Positions 55,593-64,000 of a stretch of DNA of 64,000 nucleotides are shown here, one piece after another; positions within the stretch are counted from its first letter, which is position 1, and the number at the start of each line of letters is the position of its first letter. Below the pieces are notes generated by a model. The model was not told where the DNA came from, did not search any database, and saw nothing but the letters and a program-made list of their open reading frames with translations. Both the position numbers and the translations under genes were made by a program. This DNA comes from JBBIGV01 sp037447335 (GTDB lineage: Bacteria > Bacteroidota > Ignavibacteria > Ignavibacteriales > Ignavibacteriaceae): NCBI GenBank assembly GCA_037447335.1, contig JBBIGV010000007.1, forward strand, positions 14,234 to 78,233, given 5' to 3'.

Positions 55593-57125
55593 CTATTTAA
55601 ATGTATCGTTCGAATCAACAATCTTTACAGATTTTACATTCAACGGGAATACTGCGGCTTCGTCATCTTCCTGCAGTAATTCATCGGGCAGCCCTTCCCT
55701 TACAAAATCTGAATAACTCATAGGAGAAGGCAGATTTTGCTGAAGACTTTTTGCAAGCTCTTCTGCTTCACTTTTATCTGTAATAATTGTGATCTTCATA
55801 TTATCAATCTGCATATATTTTCGGATTGCATTATTGACATCTTCGGGCGTAAGCTTGTCGAGCAATTCACCAAGTTCACTTATATAGTCCTGCCGTCCGT
55901 ACATTCTTGAATCCATCAAGTAACCAAGCTGAGCAGCGGGAGATTTTATGTACAGCTTAATATAACTTTTCAGGAACGCTCTTGTTGTTTCAAAATCTTC
56001 CTTTGGAATACCGTTTTTTATCATCTTGTCAATTTCTCTCAAAGCCATTCGGAGAGCAAAGTGTGCATGACCGATTTTCAGATTGCCAAGTTCATCATAT
56101 TGCATTCGTAATTGTTTTGCAATTTGAACGGGTCTGATCCAAACAGAAAAGTAATTTGACTGCCGCGGTACTCCGGCAGGAGGCAGCATAAAACTTCCAC
56201 CGCTTGCGTACCATTCGATATAGGAATAATTACCGTAATTCATTGAACGCTGTTCGCGTATCATCTGATAAAGCCTGCCGTAGGATTTTCTGTGTTCACC
56301 GAGATAAGAATTTGCAACCATCAATGCGGCAAATTCATTATCAGAACGGGTTATACGGAGAGGATAACCTGTGTAAATTGCTGAACCGAATGCATGGTCT
56401 TTTGCAATTATTTCCACGTGAATTCCATCAGGCATTTCTATTGCCGGCGGCGCCGGAATTTGTGGTGTTGAATCCGGAAGTTTTGCAAGCTCATTCTTTA
56501 ATTTCGATAAGAAATCTGTACTGTAATTTCCGGCAATACCGATCATCAGATTATTTTTAGTAAAGAAATTCTTATAATGACTCTTTACGTCATCAAGAGT
56601 GATTGTTTTAACCGATTCGGACTTACCCTGAATCATATGCTGGTAATTAGTTCCTCTGAACAGAAAATCTTCAAGCGCTTTTTTGCTGTACTCTTCATCT
56701 GAAGAAGCGCGTATTACCTGGTCAACATAAGCCTGCTGGTTTACTTTTACTCTTTCAAAATCCGATTCGTTAAACGAAGGATTTAATATCAGTCCTGTTA
56801 AGATCGGATAAAATTCATCAAGCCAGTCAGTATGAATCTGAAATGAGAAGACAGAAACTTCTTTATCTACCGAAGAAGAATAAGAAGCAGCCATCGGGTA
56901 AATCCTGTTTTGAATATCACTGAAAGAAAGTTCGCGGGTGCCGCCCTGCGTAATTAAGGTTGCTGTAGTGAATGTCAGTCCTTCTTTACCAGCCGGATCG
57001 GAGATGGAACCGTTTTTGAACATCAGTCTTATAACAACCTTATTCGAATTCGGAAGCTGAAGTTCAACAATGTCCTGAGCCATAATTACTCCGCATAATA
57101 ATAAACTGATTAATAAAGTTTTCAT
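55593..57125 (-). CDS. M16 family peptidase-like protein, inactive subunit
   Basis: A 510-residue protein with a signal peptide (ending VIMAQ). It has the two-lobed M16 fold (KEGLTFTTATLITQGGT and the second half with NLMIGIAGNYS), but the HxxEH zinc site is absent: the equivalent position reads GLTFTTATLITQG. Such inactive partners help form the chamber with an active subunit. The start overlaps the stop of the active partner gene by one base, so the two are translationally coupled. Confidence 0.88.
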   Translation of the reverse strand: MKTLLISLLLCGVIMAQDIVELQLPNSNKVVIRLMFKNGSISDPAGKEGLTFTTATLITQGGTRELSFSDIQNRIYPMAASYSSSVDKEVSVFSFQIHTDWLDEFYPILTGLILNPSFNESDFERVKVNQQAYVDQVIRASSDEEYSKKALEDFLFRGTNYQHMIQGKSESVKTITLDDVKSHYKNFFTKNNLMIGIAGNYSTDFLSKLKNELAKLPDSTPQIPAPPAIEMPDGIHVEIIAKDHAFGSAIYTGYPLRITRSDNEFAALMVANSYLGEHRKSYGRLYQMIREQRSMNYGNYSYIEWYASGGSFMLPPAGVPRQSNYFSVWIRPVQIAKQLRMQYDELGNLKIGHAHFALRMALREIDKMIKNGIPKEDFETTRAFLKSYIKLYIKSPAAQLGYLMDSRMYGRQDYISELGELLDKLTPEDVNNAIRKYMQIDNMKITIITDKSEAEELAKSLQQNLPSPMSYSDFVREGLPDELLQEDDEAAVFPLNVKSVKIVDSNDTFK

Positions 57126-58480
57126 TATTCAACTCCTCCTTTCTCATCAGCAGAAATTGTGGCAATTGTTAAACCGGTATCTTTAAAATATTTGTTAGCA
57201 ACTGCAACAATATCTTCTTCTGTAACCTGCTCGTAAAGCCGGTAAAGTTTGTTTAAAGTTTCAGGTTCACCGGTAAGTGAGATCATATGGCAGAGGGCGT
57301 TTGCAATTGCATCAGGGTTATCAATGCTCATTGCAAAACGGTATTTAAGATGAGATTTGGTTTCAGCTAAAATTTTTTCATCTGTTCCGTTCTTCTTAAC
57401 ATTTTCTATAGCTTTTACTATTTCATCTTTTATATACTGAAAATCTTCTTTATTTATTAAAGAAGCCTGAATGCTGATCAGATACGGATCGCGGGTATTA
57501 AAGGCACCGCCGCTTAATGATCTTGCTTTTCTTTCCTCAACAACCAGCTTCTTGTACAGTTCTGAATTTGGTGAAAAAAGAATTGTGGAGAGAACATCTA
57601 TCGCGGGCATATCGATTTCTGCTACGCTGAAAGCCGGGCCTTTATAGTTAAGACTGATGTAAGGCGGAATGCTTCCATCCTGAAGGTGCACAAATCGTTT
57701 TTCTGTCTGGACAGGCTCAACAGGAATTTCAGGCACATAATTGCCGGGCTGCCAATCCCCGAAATATTTTTCAGCGAGTGTATTCACTTTTTCGGGTTGA
57801 ACATCGCCAACAACAACAATGGTTGTGTATTCAGGTCTGTAATATCTGTCAAAGAATTCGAGTGAGTAATCATATTGATTAGGCATATCAACAATATCTT
57901 CAAAGAATCCCATTGTTGTGTGCTTGTAAGTATGAACATCAAATGCAGTGTTAATTAGCGCTTCATATAATTGCAGATAGGGGCTTGCATAATTTTTTGT
58001 GTACTCGCCTTTAACAGCGCCTGCTTCTATTTTGAAATCGTGTTCGGAATATTTGAGATATTTGAATCTGTCTGATTCGAGATCAAACATTGTTTCAAGG
58101 TAGTCGGCATTGCCTGTCATATGATATATAGTTCTGTCGAGTGAAGTATTTGCATTAGCGCCCGCGCCGGTTAATTGCAGTACGCGGTTATATTCTTCGC
58201 GGGGATATTTTTCAGTGCCTCTGAACATCATATGTTCAAAGAAATGTGCAAAACCGGTTACGCCTTTTTCAATTTCATCTCTCGAGCCAACCCGGACAAC
58301 CATGTAAAATGCAACAAGTCCGGGGCTGTCAAACGGCACAGAAACCACATTCAGTCCGTTGGAAAGTTTCTTCTGATAAAACGGATAGGGAAGGATGTTA
58401 TCGCTGCCCATTCCGGTTCCGAAATTCATTTCTGCGGTTAAGAAACAACATAAAATTATTATTGGAAATATTTTGTACAC
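57125..58480 (-). CDS. M16 family zinc peptidase, active subunit
   Basis: A 451-residue protein with a signal peptide (ending near LTAEM). The zinc site HFFEHMMFRG (HxxEH) with a downstream Glu is intact, followed by the M16 half-domains (LTGAGANANTSLDRTIYHM). It should degrade peptides in the periplasm together with the neighbouring inactive subunit. It is the first gene of this pair; a gap of 107 bp separates it from the peroxiredoxin gene upstream. Confidence 0.93.
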   Translation of the reverse strand: MYKIFPIIILCCFLTAEMNFGTGMGSDNILPYPFYQKKLSNGLNVVSVPFDSPGLVAFYMVVRVGSRDEIEKGVTGFAHFFEHMMFRGTEKYPREEYNRVLQLTGAGANANTSLDRTIYHMTGNADYLETMFDLESDRFKYLKYSEHDFKIEAGAVKGEYTKNYASPYLQLYEALINTAFDVHTYKHTTMGFFEDIVDMPNQYDYSLEFFDRYYRPEYTTIVVVGDVQPEKVNTLAEKYFGDWQPGNYVPEIPVEPVQTEKRFVHLQDGSIPPYISLNYKGPAFSVAEIDMPAIDVLSTILFSPNSELYKKLVVEERKARSLSGGAFNTRDPYLISIQASLINKEDFQYIKDEIVKAIENVKKNGTDEKILAETKSHLKYRFAMSIDNPDAIANALCHMISLTGEPETLNKLYRLYEQVTEEDIVAVANKYFKDTGLTIATISADEKGGVE

Positions 58481-58587
58481 AGAACTCCTCCTCTTTTATT
58501 TTTTGATGTGTAAATATTGACTCAAACCGGAAAGCATCCAATAATTTTTTGATGAATGGCATTCCCGGCGGTATTTTATCCTGATGC

Positions 58588-59109
58588 TCAATCAACAAGC
58601 TGGCTGGCAATTGAATAAACCTCTGCAGCATGTGAATCAATATCTGTTACCGGTATTATTTTGTGGATTATCCCTTTGTTGTTTACGATGAACGTAACCC
58701 TTTTTGCCATGCCATTATCGCGTAAAACTCCGTACCGGGGCGTAACCCGTTTGCTATCGTCGGACAGCAAAGAAAAATTAAGGTTATGATCCTCAACAAA
58801 TTTTTGAATGTCTTCAACCGGATCGGTGCTTATACCGAAAACTTTAATATTTTTTTCTTTGAACTTTGAGATTTCGTCTCTCATACCGCAGGCTTGTTTT
58901 GTGCAGCCCGAAGTGCCGGCTTTGGGGTAGAAAAATATTACCACAGGGTTTCGGTTTTCGTAATCTGATAAGCGGTAAATATCACCATGCTGGTCAGATA
59001 GTTCAAAGTCGGGGGCGGACATTCCCTCATTCAATTCTTCGTTTGATTGTGATAAGACTAAACCGGTCAATAAAAAACAAAACACGAACGTGAATATTCT
59101 AAACATCAC
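58588..59109 (-). CDS. exported thiol peroxidase (peroxiredoxin, BCP type)
   Basis: A 173-residue protein with an N-terminal signal (MMFRIFTFVFCFLLTGLVLSQS), so it should be periplasmic or surface-exposed. The peroxiredoxin motif YPKAGTSGCTKQACGMRDE has the peroxidatic Cys and a resolving Cys five residues later (CTKQAC), the BCP pattern. It reduces peroxides using a thioredoxin-like donor. It follows purB by 8 bp. Confidence 0.9.
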   Translation of the reverse strand: MMFRIFTFVFCFLLTGLVLSQSNEELNEGMSAPDFELSDQHGDIYRLSDYENRNPVVIFFYPKAGTSGCTKQACGMRDEISKFKEKNIKVFGISTDPVEDIQKFVEDHNLNFSLLSDDSKRVTPRYGVLRDNGMAKRVTFIVNNKGIIHKIIPVTDIDSHAAEVYSIASQLVD

Positions 59110-59117
59110 TTTCTCCT

Positions 59118-60419
59118 CTAATCTTTATCAATTGTTCTTGAAAAAATATGATCCGTATTTTTGAGCATCTTTTCATAATTGAAAATTTCATTTAACTCCT
59201 CCTCTGTCAGATACTTTTTGACTTCTGAAGAATTCAACAATTCATCTTTCAGGTTTTTAGAATTATCAGCCCAAACATCCATTGCGCATGATTGAACGAT
59301 CTTGTATGCATCTTCTCTTGAAATACCCTTGTTTACCAGCTTAAGCAAAACTGCTTGAGAGAATACAAGTCCGCGTGTAAGATTAAGATTCTTTGTCATG
59401 TTTTCCGGATAAATAATAAGATTTTTAATAAGCTTAACAGCAAGATCGAGCATATAATCAAGGGCGATGCATGAATCAGGAATAATTATACGTTCAACTG
59501 AAGAGTGTGAAATATCACGCTCATGCCACAATGCTACATTTTCAATTGCAGCAATTGCATTCGCACGGAGAACTCTTGCCAGCCCCGAAATTCTTTCACT
59601 AACAATCGGATTGCGTTTATGCGGCATAGCCGATGAACCTTTTTGTCCTTTAGCGAAATACTCTTCTGCTTCGAGTACTTCTGTTCTCTGAAGATGTCTG
59701 ATTTCAACAGAAATTTTTTCGAGTGCAGCGGCTATAACAGCTAAAGTTGACATAAACTCTGCATGCCTGTCTCTTTGAATTATTTGTGTTGAAACAGGAG
59801 CTGGTTTCAATCTCATTTTTTTACAGACGTATTCTTCCACTTGCGGTGAAAGATGTTCAAACGTTCCGACCGCACCGGAAATTTGTCCGACGCTTATTGT
59901 TTCAATTGCATTTTGCAGTCGTGATATGTTTCGTTTAATCTCTTCGAACCAAAGAGCAAATTTTAACCCCATTGTAGTAGGTTCGGCATGAATGCCGTGA
60001 GACCTGCCGACACAGACAGTATGTTTATGTTCGATTGCTTTTTCTTTTAATGCATTCTTTAAATCGAAAAGTCTTTTAAGCAGAAGTTCACCGGCAGCTT
60101 TCATCTGGACAGAAAGAGTTGTATCGAGTATATCGGATGAGGTCATTCCGTAATGAATGTGCCTGGCTTCCGGTCCGACATATTCAGCCACATTAGTAAG
60201 AAAAGCAATAACATCGTGCTTTGTTGTTTCTTCTATTTCGAGAATCCGTTTAACATCAAACCTTGCTTTCTTTTTTATAGCTTCGACATGTGATTTCGGA
60301 ATCTCACCCATTTCTGCTCTTGCTTCACAGGCAAGGATTTCAATCTGAAGCCACGTATTGAACTTAAATTGATCCTGCCAGATTTTCCCCATTTCTGGGA
60401 GAGTGTAGCGTTCGATCAT
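59118..60419 (-). CDS. purB: adenylosuccinate lyase
   Basis: A 433-residue fumarase/aspartase-superfamily enzyme with the signature GSSAMPHKRNP, the SHGIHAEPT active-site segment and HYGMTSSDILDT. It acts twice in purine synthesis (SAICAR to AICAR, and adenylosuccinate to AMP). It overlaps htrA by 4 bp. Confidence 0.97.
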   Translation of the reverse strand: MIERYTLPEMGKIWQDQFKFNTWLQIEILACEARAEMGEIPKSHVEAIKKKARFDVKRILEIEETTKHDVIAFLTNVAEYVGPEARHIHYGMTSSDILDTTLSVQMKAAGELLLKRLFDLKNALKEKAIEHKHTVCVGRSHGIHAEPTTMGLKFALWFEEIKRNISRLQNAIETISVGQISGAVGTFEHLSPQVEEYVCKKMRLKPAPVSTQIIQRDRHAEFMSTLAVIAAALEKISVEIRHLQRTEVLEAEEYFAKGQKGSSAMPHKRNPIVSERISGLARVLRANAIAAIENVALWHERDISHSSVERIIIPDSCIALDYMLDLAVKLIKNLIIYPENMTKNLNLTRGLVFSQAVLLKLVNKGISREDAYKIVQSCAMDVWADNSKNLKDELLNSSEVKKYLTEEELNEIFNYEKMLKNTDHIFSRTIDKD

Positions 60420-61612
60420 TTTCGTTTCTCCAGCGTCATTCTTCGCGTGATGGTTTGCTCGTCACGTAAAAGCTGTAAAGTAATTGTTTGACCGGTTCGG
60501 AATTCCTGAAATACACCAATCAAAACCTGATCATTTATTATTTTAAAATTTTCAACCTGAAGAATAATATCGCCGACCTTTATACCTGCTTTATCAGCCG
60601 GGGTACCGGGTATTACGCTTGTTACAATAACTCCACGGGTTGTTTTGAGATCATAATAACGTGCAATGCCCTCATCAAGCGCCTGAATCCTCAAACCAAT
60701 ATCAAAATCTCTGTCAATTTTTCCTTTTTCCTTCAACTCAGTTACAATATTTTTTACTTTGTTGATGGGAATTGCAAAACCCAGTCCGATGTTTCCCTGA
60801 ACTCCGCCCGCTGTAAAAATAAGTGTATTCATACCTACTACTTCGCCCAAACTATTCACAAGCGGACCGCCGCTGTTACCACCGTTTATTGCTGCATCAG
60901 TCTGGATCATATTCAGATAGTACCTGTTATTTATCGGTTCAAGGTTCATGCCTGTAGCGCTTACAACACCAACGGTAACGGTTGGTTGATCATTTATATC
61001 AAACAAACCAAACGGATTTCCGAGCGCGATCACCCATTCACCGATAATAATATCTTCAGAATCACCAAGCCTAACATACGGAAGATTCTTTTCATCAATC
61101 TTAAGTAAGCAAATGTCTGATGACGGATCATTGCCGATTATTTTTGCTTCATAGTGCTTGCCGTTAGTCATTGTAACAGTAATTTCTGTTGCGTTACCGG
61201 CAACATGGTCATTGGTAATTATGTAACCATCAGGAGAAATTATAAAGCCTGAGCCCAGTCCTTTAACACGCCGGTTGTAGTTTCCCCTGTTCCCGAAAAA
61301 CTGTCTGAAGAAAGGGTCATCAAAGAATGAACTAAATGGATCGCGGAACTGGCGTATTTCAATCACATTAATTCCAACAACTGCAGGGCTTACACTTTTA
61401 ACGGTTTCTGTAATTATGTTGCGCCTGCTGTTATCTATATTATTATTCAGATTAGCAAGCATTTGTTGTGATGTCATCAAACGATCGTTCTCTCCGGATT
61501 CAATGAAGGGGATTGTTCCACTGCTGTTGTTGTAAAGCAGGAATACACCGGTTGAAATCAGAACAAACATTATCAGAAATACTATAAGATGTGTTTTCTT
61601 AATCGTTATCAT
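60416..61612 (-). CDS. HtrA/Deg-type serine protease with one PDZ domain
   Basis: A 398-residue protein with one N-terminal membrane segment (HLIVFLIMFVLISTGVFLL). The trypsin-like triad is seen as IITNDHVAG (His), SSDICLLK (Asp) and GGNSGGPLV (Ser). One PDZ domain follows (about 300-390, TRGVIVTSVIPGTPADKAG). It should degrade or chaperone misfolded periplasmic proteins. It overlaps plsY by 14 bp and purB by 4 bp. Confidence 0.94.
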   Translation of the reverse strand: MITIKKTHLIVFLIMFVLISTGVFLLYNNSSGTIPFIESGENDRLMTSQQMLANLNNNIDNSRRNIITETVKSVSPAVVGINVIEIRQFRDPFSSFFDDPFFRQFFGNRGNYNRRVKGLGSGFIISPDGYIITNDHVAGNATEITVTMTNGKHYEAKIIGNDPSSDICLLKIDEKNLPYVRLGDSEDIIIGEWVIALGNPFGLFDINDQPTVTVGVVSATGMNLEPINNRYYLNMIQTDAAINGGNSGGPLVNSLGEVVGMNTLIFTAGGVQGNIGLGFAIPINKVKNIVTELKEKGKIDRDFDIGLRIQALDEGIARYYDLKTTRGVIVTSVIPGTPADKAGIKVGDIILQVENFKIINDQVLIGVFQEFRTGQTITLQLLRDEQTITRRMTLEKRK

Positions 61613-62240
61613 TTTCTTTACCTGTTTTCATTTTAGTCTTTGATTCAATTAATTCTCTTAACGGACTCATATGTTTAATAAAGATTATCAGAAGAACAGA
61701 AACCGCAAAAAGTAAAAACAATTCTGTCTCTTCCTGTTTAAATGACGAATACTTTACGGCAACGGATGAACCAGTAAGTATTGCCAGTATTGTTAAAATG
61801 GTTGATGAAATATTAGCTAAAAGAATATCCTTCTTCATGAAATAAATTATTACCCATAAAACAGCCCACACCACAAAAATATACGGTGCAATAATAAAAG
61901 ACCCGCCGGCGGCGGTTGCAAGCCCGCGCCCGCCTCTGAACTTAAGCCAGACTGAAAAACAATGTCCGAATACAGCAAACAACAAAGCGAGTGCAGGATA
62001 AATAGTCAATTCAAAAAAATGCATGGTGATGAGTACAGGAATAATTCCTTTTGCAGCATCCATCAGAAAAACGATGAAACCTATTAGTTTTGAACCTGAA
62101 ACCTCATAAGTGTTCATTGCTCCGACGTTTCCGGATCCTGTAGAAGTAATATCAACTCCTTTTGCTCTTTTCATAACGATAAAAGCTGATGGAATTGATC
62201 CGAAAAGATAACCCAATAGCGCACTGATTAAGTATTCCAT
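61599..62240 (-). CDS. plsY: acyl-phosphate:glycerol-3-phosphate acyltransferase
   Basis: A 213-residue protein with five to six membrane segments. Motifs are GSIPSAFIV, GSGNVGAMNTY (usually GSGNPGATN) and FRGGRGLATAAG (usually GGKGVAT), so two conserved positions are replaced conservatively. It makes lysophosphatidic acid from acyl-phosphate. It is the first gene of plsY-htrA-purB-peroxiredoxin. Confidence 0.94.
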   Translation of the reverse strand: MEYLISALLGYLFGSIPSAFIVMKRAKGVDITSTGSGNVGAMNTYEVSGSKLIGFIVFLMDAAKGIIPVLITMHFFELTIYPALALLFAVFGHCFSVWLKFRGGRGLATAAGGSFIIAPYIFVVWAVLWVIIYFMKKDILLANISSTILTILAILTGSSVAVKYSSFKQEETELFLLFAVSVLLIIFIKHMSPLRELIESKTKMKTGKENDND

Positions 62241-62467
62241 TTTACATTAAATTGAATGATTTTATAGGTCAATTTAGTAAAAATATAATCTTACTTAAAA
62301 CTGATGATTATGTAAGATTTTTAATAGGGGGTTTCAATAGCTAACAGCCAAATTTTGTTATTTGAAATTTTAAAATTGGTATTTCACTCCTTTTCTTTTC
62401 GTTTGCAGAATAAAAGATGAGCTATTATATTTCGCATCGAATTTTGGGAGTTATAATATAAAGTAAT

Positions 62468-62540
<73 letters not shown>

Positions 62541-62545
62541 CAAAC

Positions 62546-62575
62546 AAATCCACTTCAAAGTGGATTTTGTGTTTT
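62546..62575 (+). terminator. terminator after tRNA-Gly
   Basis: AAATCCACTT (62546-62555) pairs with AAGTGGATTT (62558-62567), followed by TGTGTTTT. It lies five bases after the tRNA. Confidence 0.75.
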
Positions 62576-62779
62576 AAAGCCTCTGTTCTGCCAGCATTAT
62601 ATCCTACCCAGAACACTTTCAGTGAACTAACGATTAGAATCTTTTCTTATTTCAGGTTAATTGTATTAATATAAAACACGAAATACCTTTGAAATTCTTC
62701 AAATTCGCAAAAATTCTCACTTTTTTTACTGGCACTAACGTTGGGTTGCTAAGCTAAAATAAAACAAGGAGATGTGGAT

Positions 62780-62941
62780 ATGAAATGGTTTAAACAGAAA
62801 GATGCTAATCTCATAGCAGAAGAAACAGAATTTCTGCCAAGAGTAATAACCGATAATGTATTGATACCTGTTCTGTTCGGTGTGATTGGTTTTGGATTAT
62901 TTTACATTTTGATAACAGCCCTGAAGGGTCTGAGTAGTTAG
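62780..62941 (+). CDS. 53-residue single-span membrane protein
   Basis: An ATG at 62780 is preceded by AAGGAG (62765-62770). It encodes MKWFKQKDANLIAEETE..., a soluble N-terminus of about 30 residues then one membrane segment (PVLFGVIGFGLFYILITAL). A good ribosome-binding site and a strong terminator directly downstream support a real, single-gene transcript. No family recognised. Confidence 0.65.
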   Translation: MKWFKQKDANLIAEETEFLPRVITDNVLIPVLFGVIGFGLFYILITALKGLSS

Positions 62942-62950
62942 GTTAAAAAA

Positions 62951-62975
62951 GAGCCGCCGGATGCGGCTCTTTTTA
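62951..62975 (+). terminator. intrinsic terminator
   Basis: GAGCCGC pairs with GCGGCTC around CGGAT, followed by TTTTT. It ends the small membrane protein gene and, through its A-run on the other side, could also end the convergent T9SS gene. Confidence 0.9.
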
Positions 62976-62998
62976 TTAATAAAATAAGACAATCTGTA

Positions 62999-64000
62999 TT
63001 ACTTCATGAGAATCATTTTCTTTGCCTGGACTCTTTCATTATTCTGAAGTTTGTATATATAAGTACCGCTGGGAAGAGTTTCGGCATTAAATGTAGCCTC
63101 ATAAAATCCTGCTTCCTTGTATCCTGATTCAATCAATCGAATTTCTTCTCCAAGCAGGTTATAGACCGCTAAAGTAATATTTCCAGCTTCAGGAATATTA
63201 TACTTAATGGTAGTCGACGGGTTGAAAGGATTAGGATAGTTTTGATGCAGAGCAAAAGTAAGAGGACCTAATACCTCAACCTCAATTACATCGCTATACT
63301 CATATCTGCCGTCGAAATCAAATTGTTTCAAACGATAGCTGTAAATTCCTGATTGAACAGTTTTATCAATGTAAACGTAATTTTGCTCTTCTGTTGTTGT
63401 ACCGGCGCCTTCAACATAACCAATTGTAGTGAATTCTCCTTCTGCTGATTTTCTCTCAATTTCAAACAGACGGTTATTAATTTCTAATGCCGTTGACCAG
63501 TTTAAAACAACGTGTCCGGTTGGATTTACAGATGCCGTAAATGAGGTTAATTCTACCGGTAGTGGAAATTCGGCAAACCAGAAATCATCAAAATACATTT
63601 CGTCATTAGCAGAGGCGCCAAAGAAATCCACTGCATCCAATCTTAAAGGAACTGTGCCTGATGCGCCGGCTGTCCATACCCACGTTCCGATCAAATTGCC
63701 ATTTATTCTTAATTGTAACTGGTTAGTACTCAGATTAACCATTGCTTCAACCATTTGCCAGGTATTATATGCATAATTGAAACTAGCCACACCTTGTATG
63801 CCATTGGCATTTACTATACCAGTACCTCCAACATTAAAATATACTTCCATACCCCATGCAAAAGGGTTGGGAGTGAAGCCAGCCAACAGATTAAAATAAC
63901 CGGCTTTAGCGGTAGGGATGTACATCATAAAGCTTATATATCTTACGCCTGAAGTAACTGAGCCAAGCGGTTTAACCAAATCTATATTCTGAGTAATTAT
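62999..64000 (-). CDS. secreted protein with T9SS sorting domain (5' end outside window)
   Basis: The frame is open to the right edge, so the start and signal peptide are missing. The visible part is about 333 residues. It has a LamG-like beta-sandwich (NTWQMVEAMVNLSTNQLQLRI, about 50-150), then the PVELTSFTASV...NWSTALEINNRLFEIER module, and the sorting domain (HQNYPNPFNPSTTIKY, ending KKMILMK). It is exported by the type IX system; the cargo role is unknown, although LamG domains often bind glycans. Confidence 0.82.
   Translation of the reverse strand: MITQNIDLVKPLGSVTSGVRYISFMMYIPTAKAGYFNLLAGFTPNPFAWGMEVYFNVGGTGIVNANGIQGVASFNYAYNTWQMVEAMVNLSTNQLQLRINGNLIGTWVWTAGASGTVPLRLDAVDFFGASANDEMYFDDFWFAEFPLPVELTSFTASVNPTGHVVLNWSTALEINNRLFEIERKSAEGEFTTIGYVEGAGTTTEEQNYVYIDKTVQSGIYSYRLKQFDFDGRYEYSDVIEVEVLGPLTFALHQNYPNPFNPSTTIKYNIPEAGNITLAVYNLLGEEIRLIESGYKEAGFYEATFNAETLPSGTYIYKLQNNERVQAKKMILMK

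Overview
The window is chromosomal DNA of a free-living, Gram-negative-type bacterium of the Bacteroidota/Ignavibacteriota lineage, most likely an Ignavibacteria member (inference). Supporting signs are four proteins ending in a type IX secretion (T9SS) sorting domain with the NYPNPFNP signature, a TAnnTTTG-type promoter before mraZ, a MurE with the meso-DAP signature, a 31-residue ribosomal-type mini-protein (MPCGRKRKRHK...) and a moderate-to-low G+C content. No insertion sequence, prophage or CRISPR array was seen.

Layout. 1-7.5 kb: end of a SLC13-type transporter, a DUF4286 protein, a small lipoprotein, a T9SS cargo protein, oligoendopeptidase F and an S9 peptidase. 7.8-9.3 kb: HU/IHF-like protein, a zinc-ribbon/TPR membrane protein, the mini ribosomal-type protein and tRNA-Thr(CGT). 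9.4-14.2 kb: a large secreted heparinase II/III-like protein and a second T9SS protein. 14.5-31.0 kb: a complete, tightly overlapping division and cell wall (dcw) cluster, mraZ-rsmH-ftsL-ftsI-murE-murF-mraY-murD-ftsW-murG-[unknown membrane protein]-murC-ftsQ-ftsA-ftsZ, preceded by a promoter and three 10-bp-spaced MraZ boxes. 31.1-42.6 kb, minus strand: a curli-type amyloid locus (csgE, csgF, csgG, a giant curlin, a minor curlin, a CsgH-like chaperone and a beta-propeller lipoprotein), with a CheW-like protein and a sigma-54 response regulator just upstream. 42.9-45.2 kb: two MORN-type repeat proteins side by side. 45.3-47.2 kb: aguB-aguA (agmatine to putrescine). 47.3-51.1 kb: TetR regulator and the three-gene proton-translocating transhydrogenase. 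51.3-53.1 kb: a decayed P-type ATPase pseudogene. 53.2-62.2 kb, minus strand: tail-specific protease, an M16 peptidase pair (one inactive, one active), and plsY-htrA-purB-peroxiredoxin. 62.5-64 kb: tRNA-Gly(GCC), a 53-residue membrane peptide and the end of another T9SS cargo protein.

The most notable system is the curli locus. Its main curlin is about 1,098 residues with 48 strand-loop-strand units by my count, against five in E. coli CsgA. CsgG carries an extra C-terminal domain that looks like a beta-barrel. A perfect 13-bp hairpin separates the giant curlin from the minor curlin, and an 8-bp inverted repeat lies upstream of the giant curlin. The downstream CsgH-like and beta-propeller lipoprotein genes share the strand and end at a strong bidirectional terminator. 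The presumed path is: CsgE and CsgF guide curlin through the CsgG pore, the CsgB-like protein nucleates the fibre, and the CsgH-like protein prevents early polymerisation in the periplasm.
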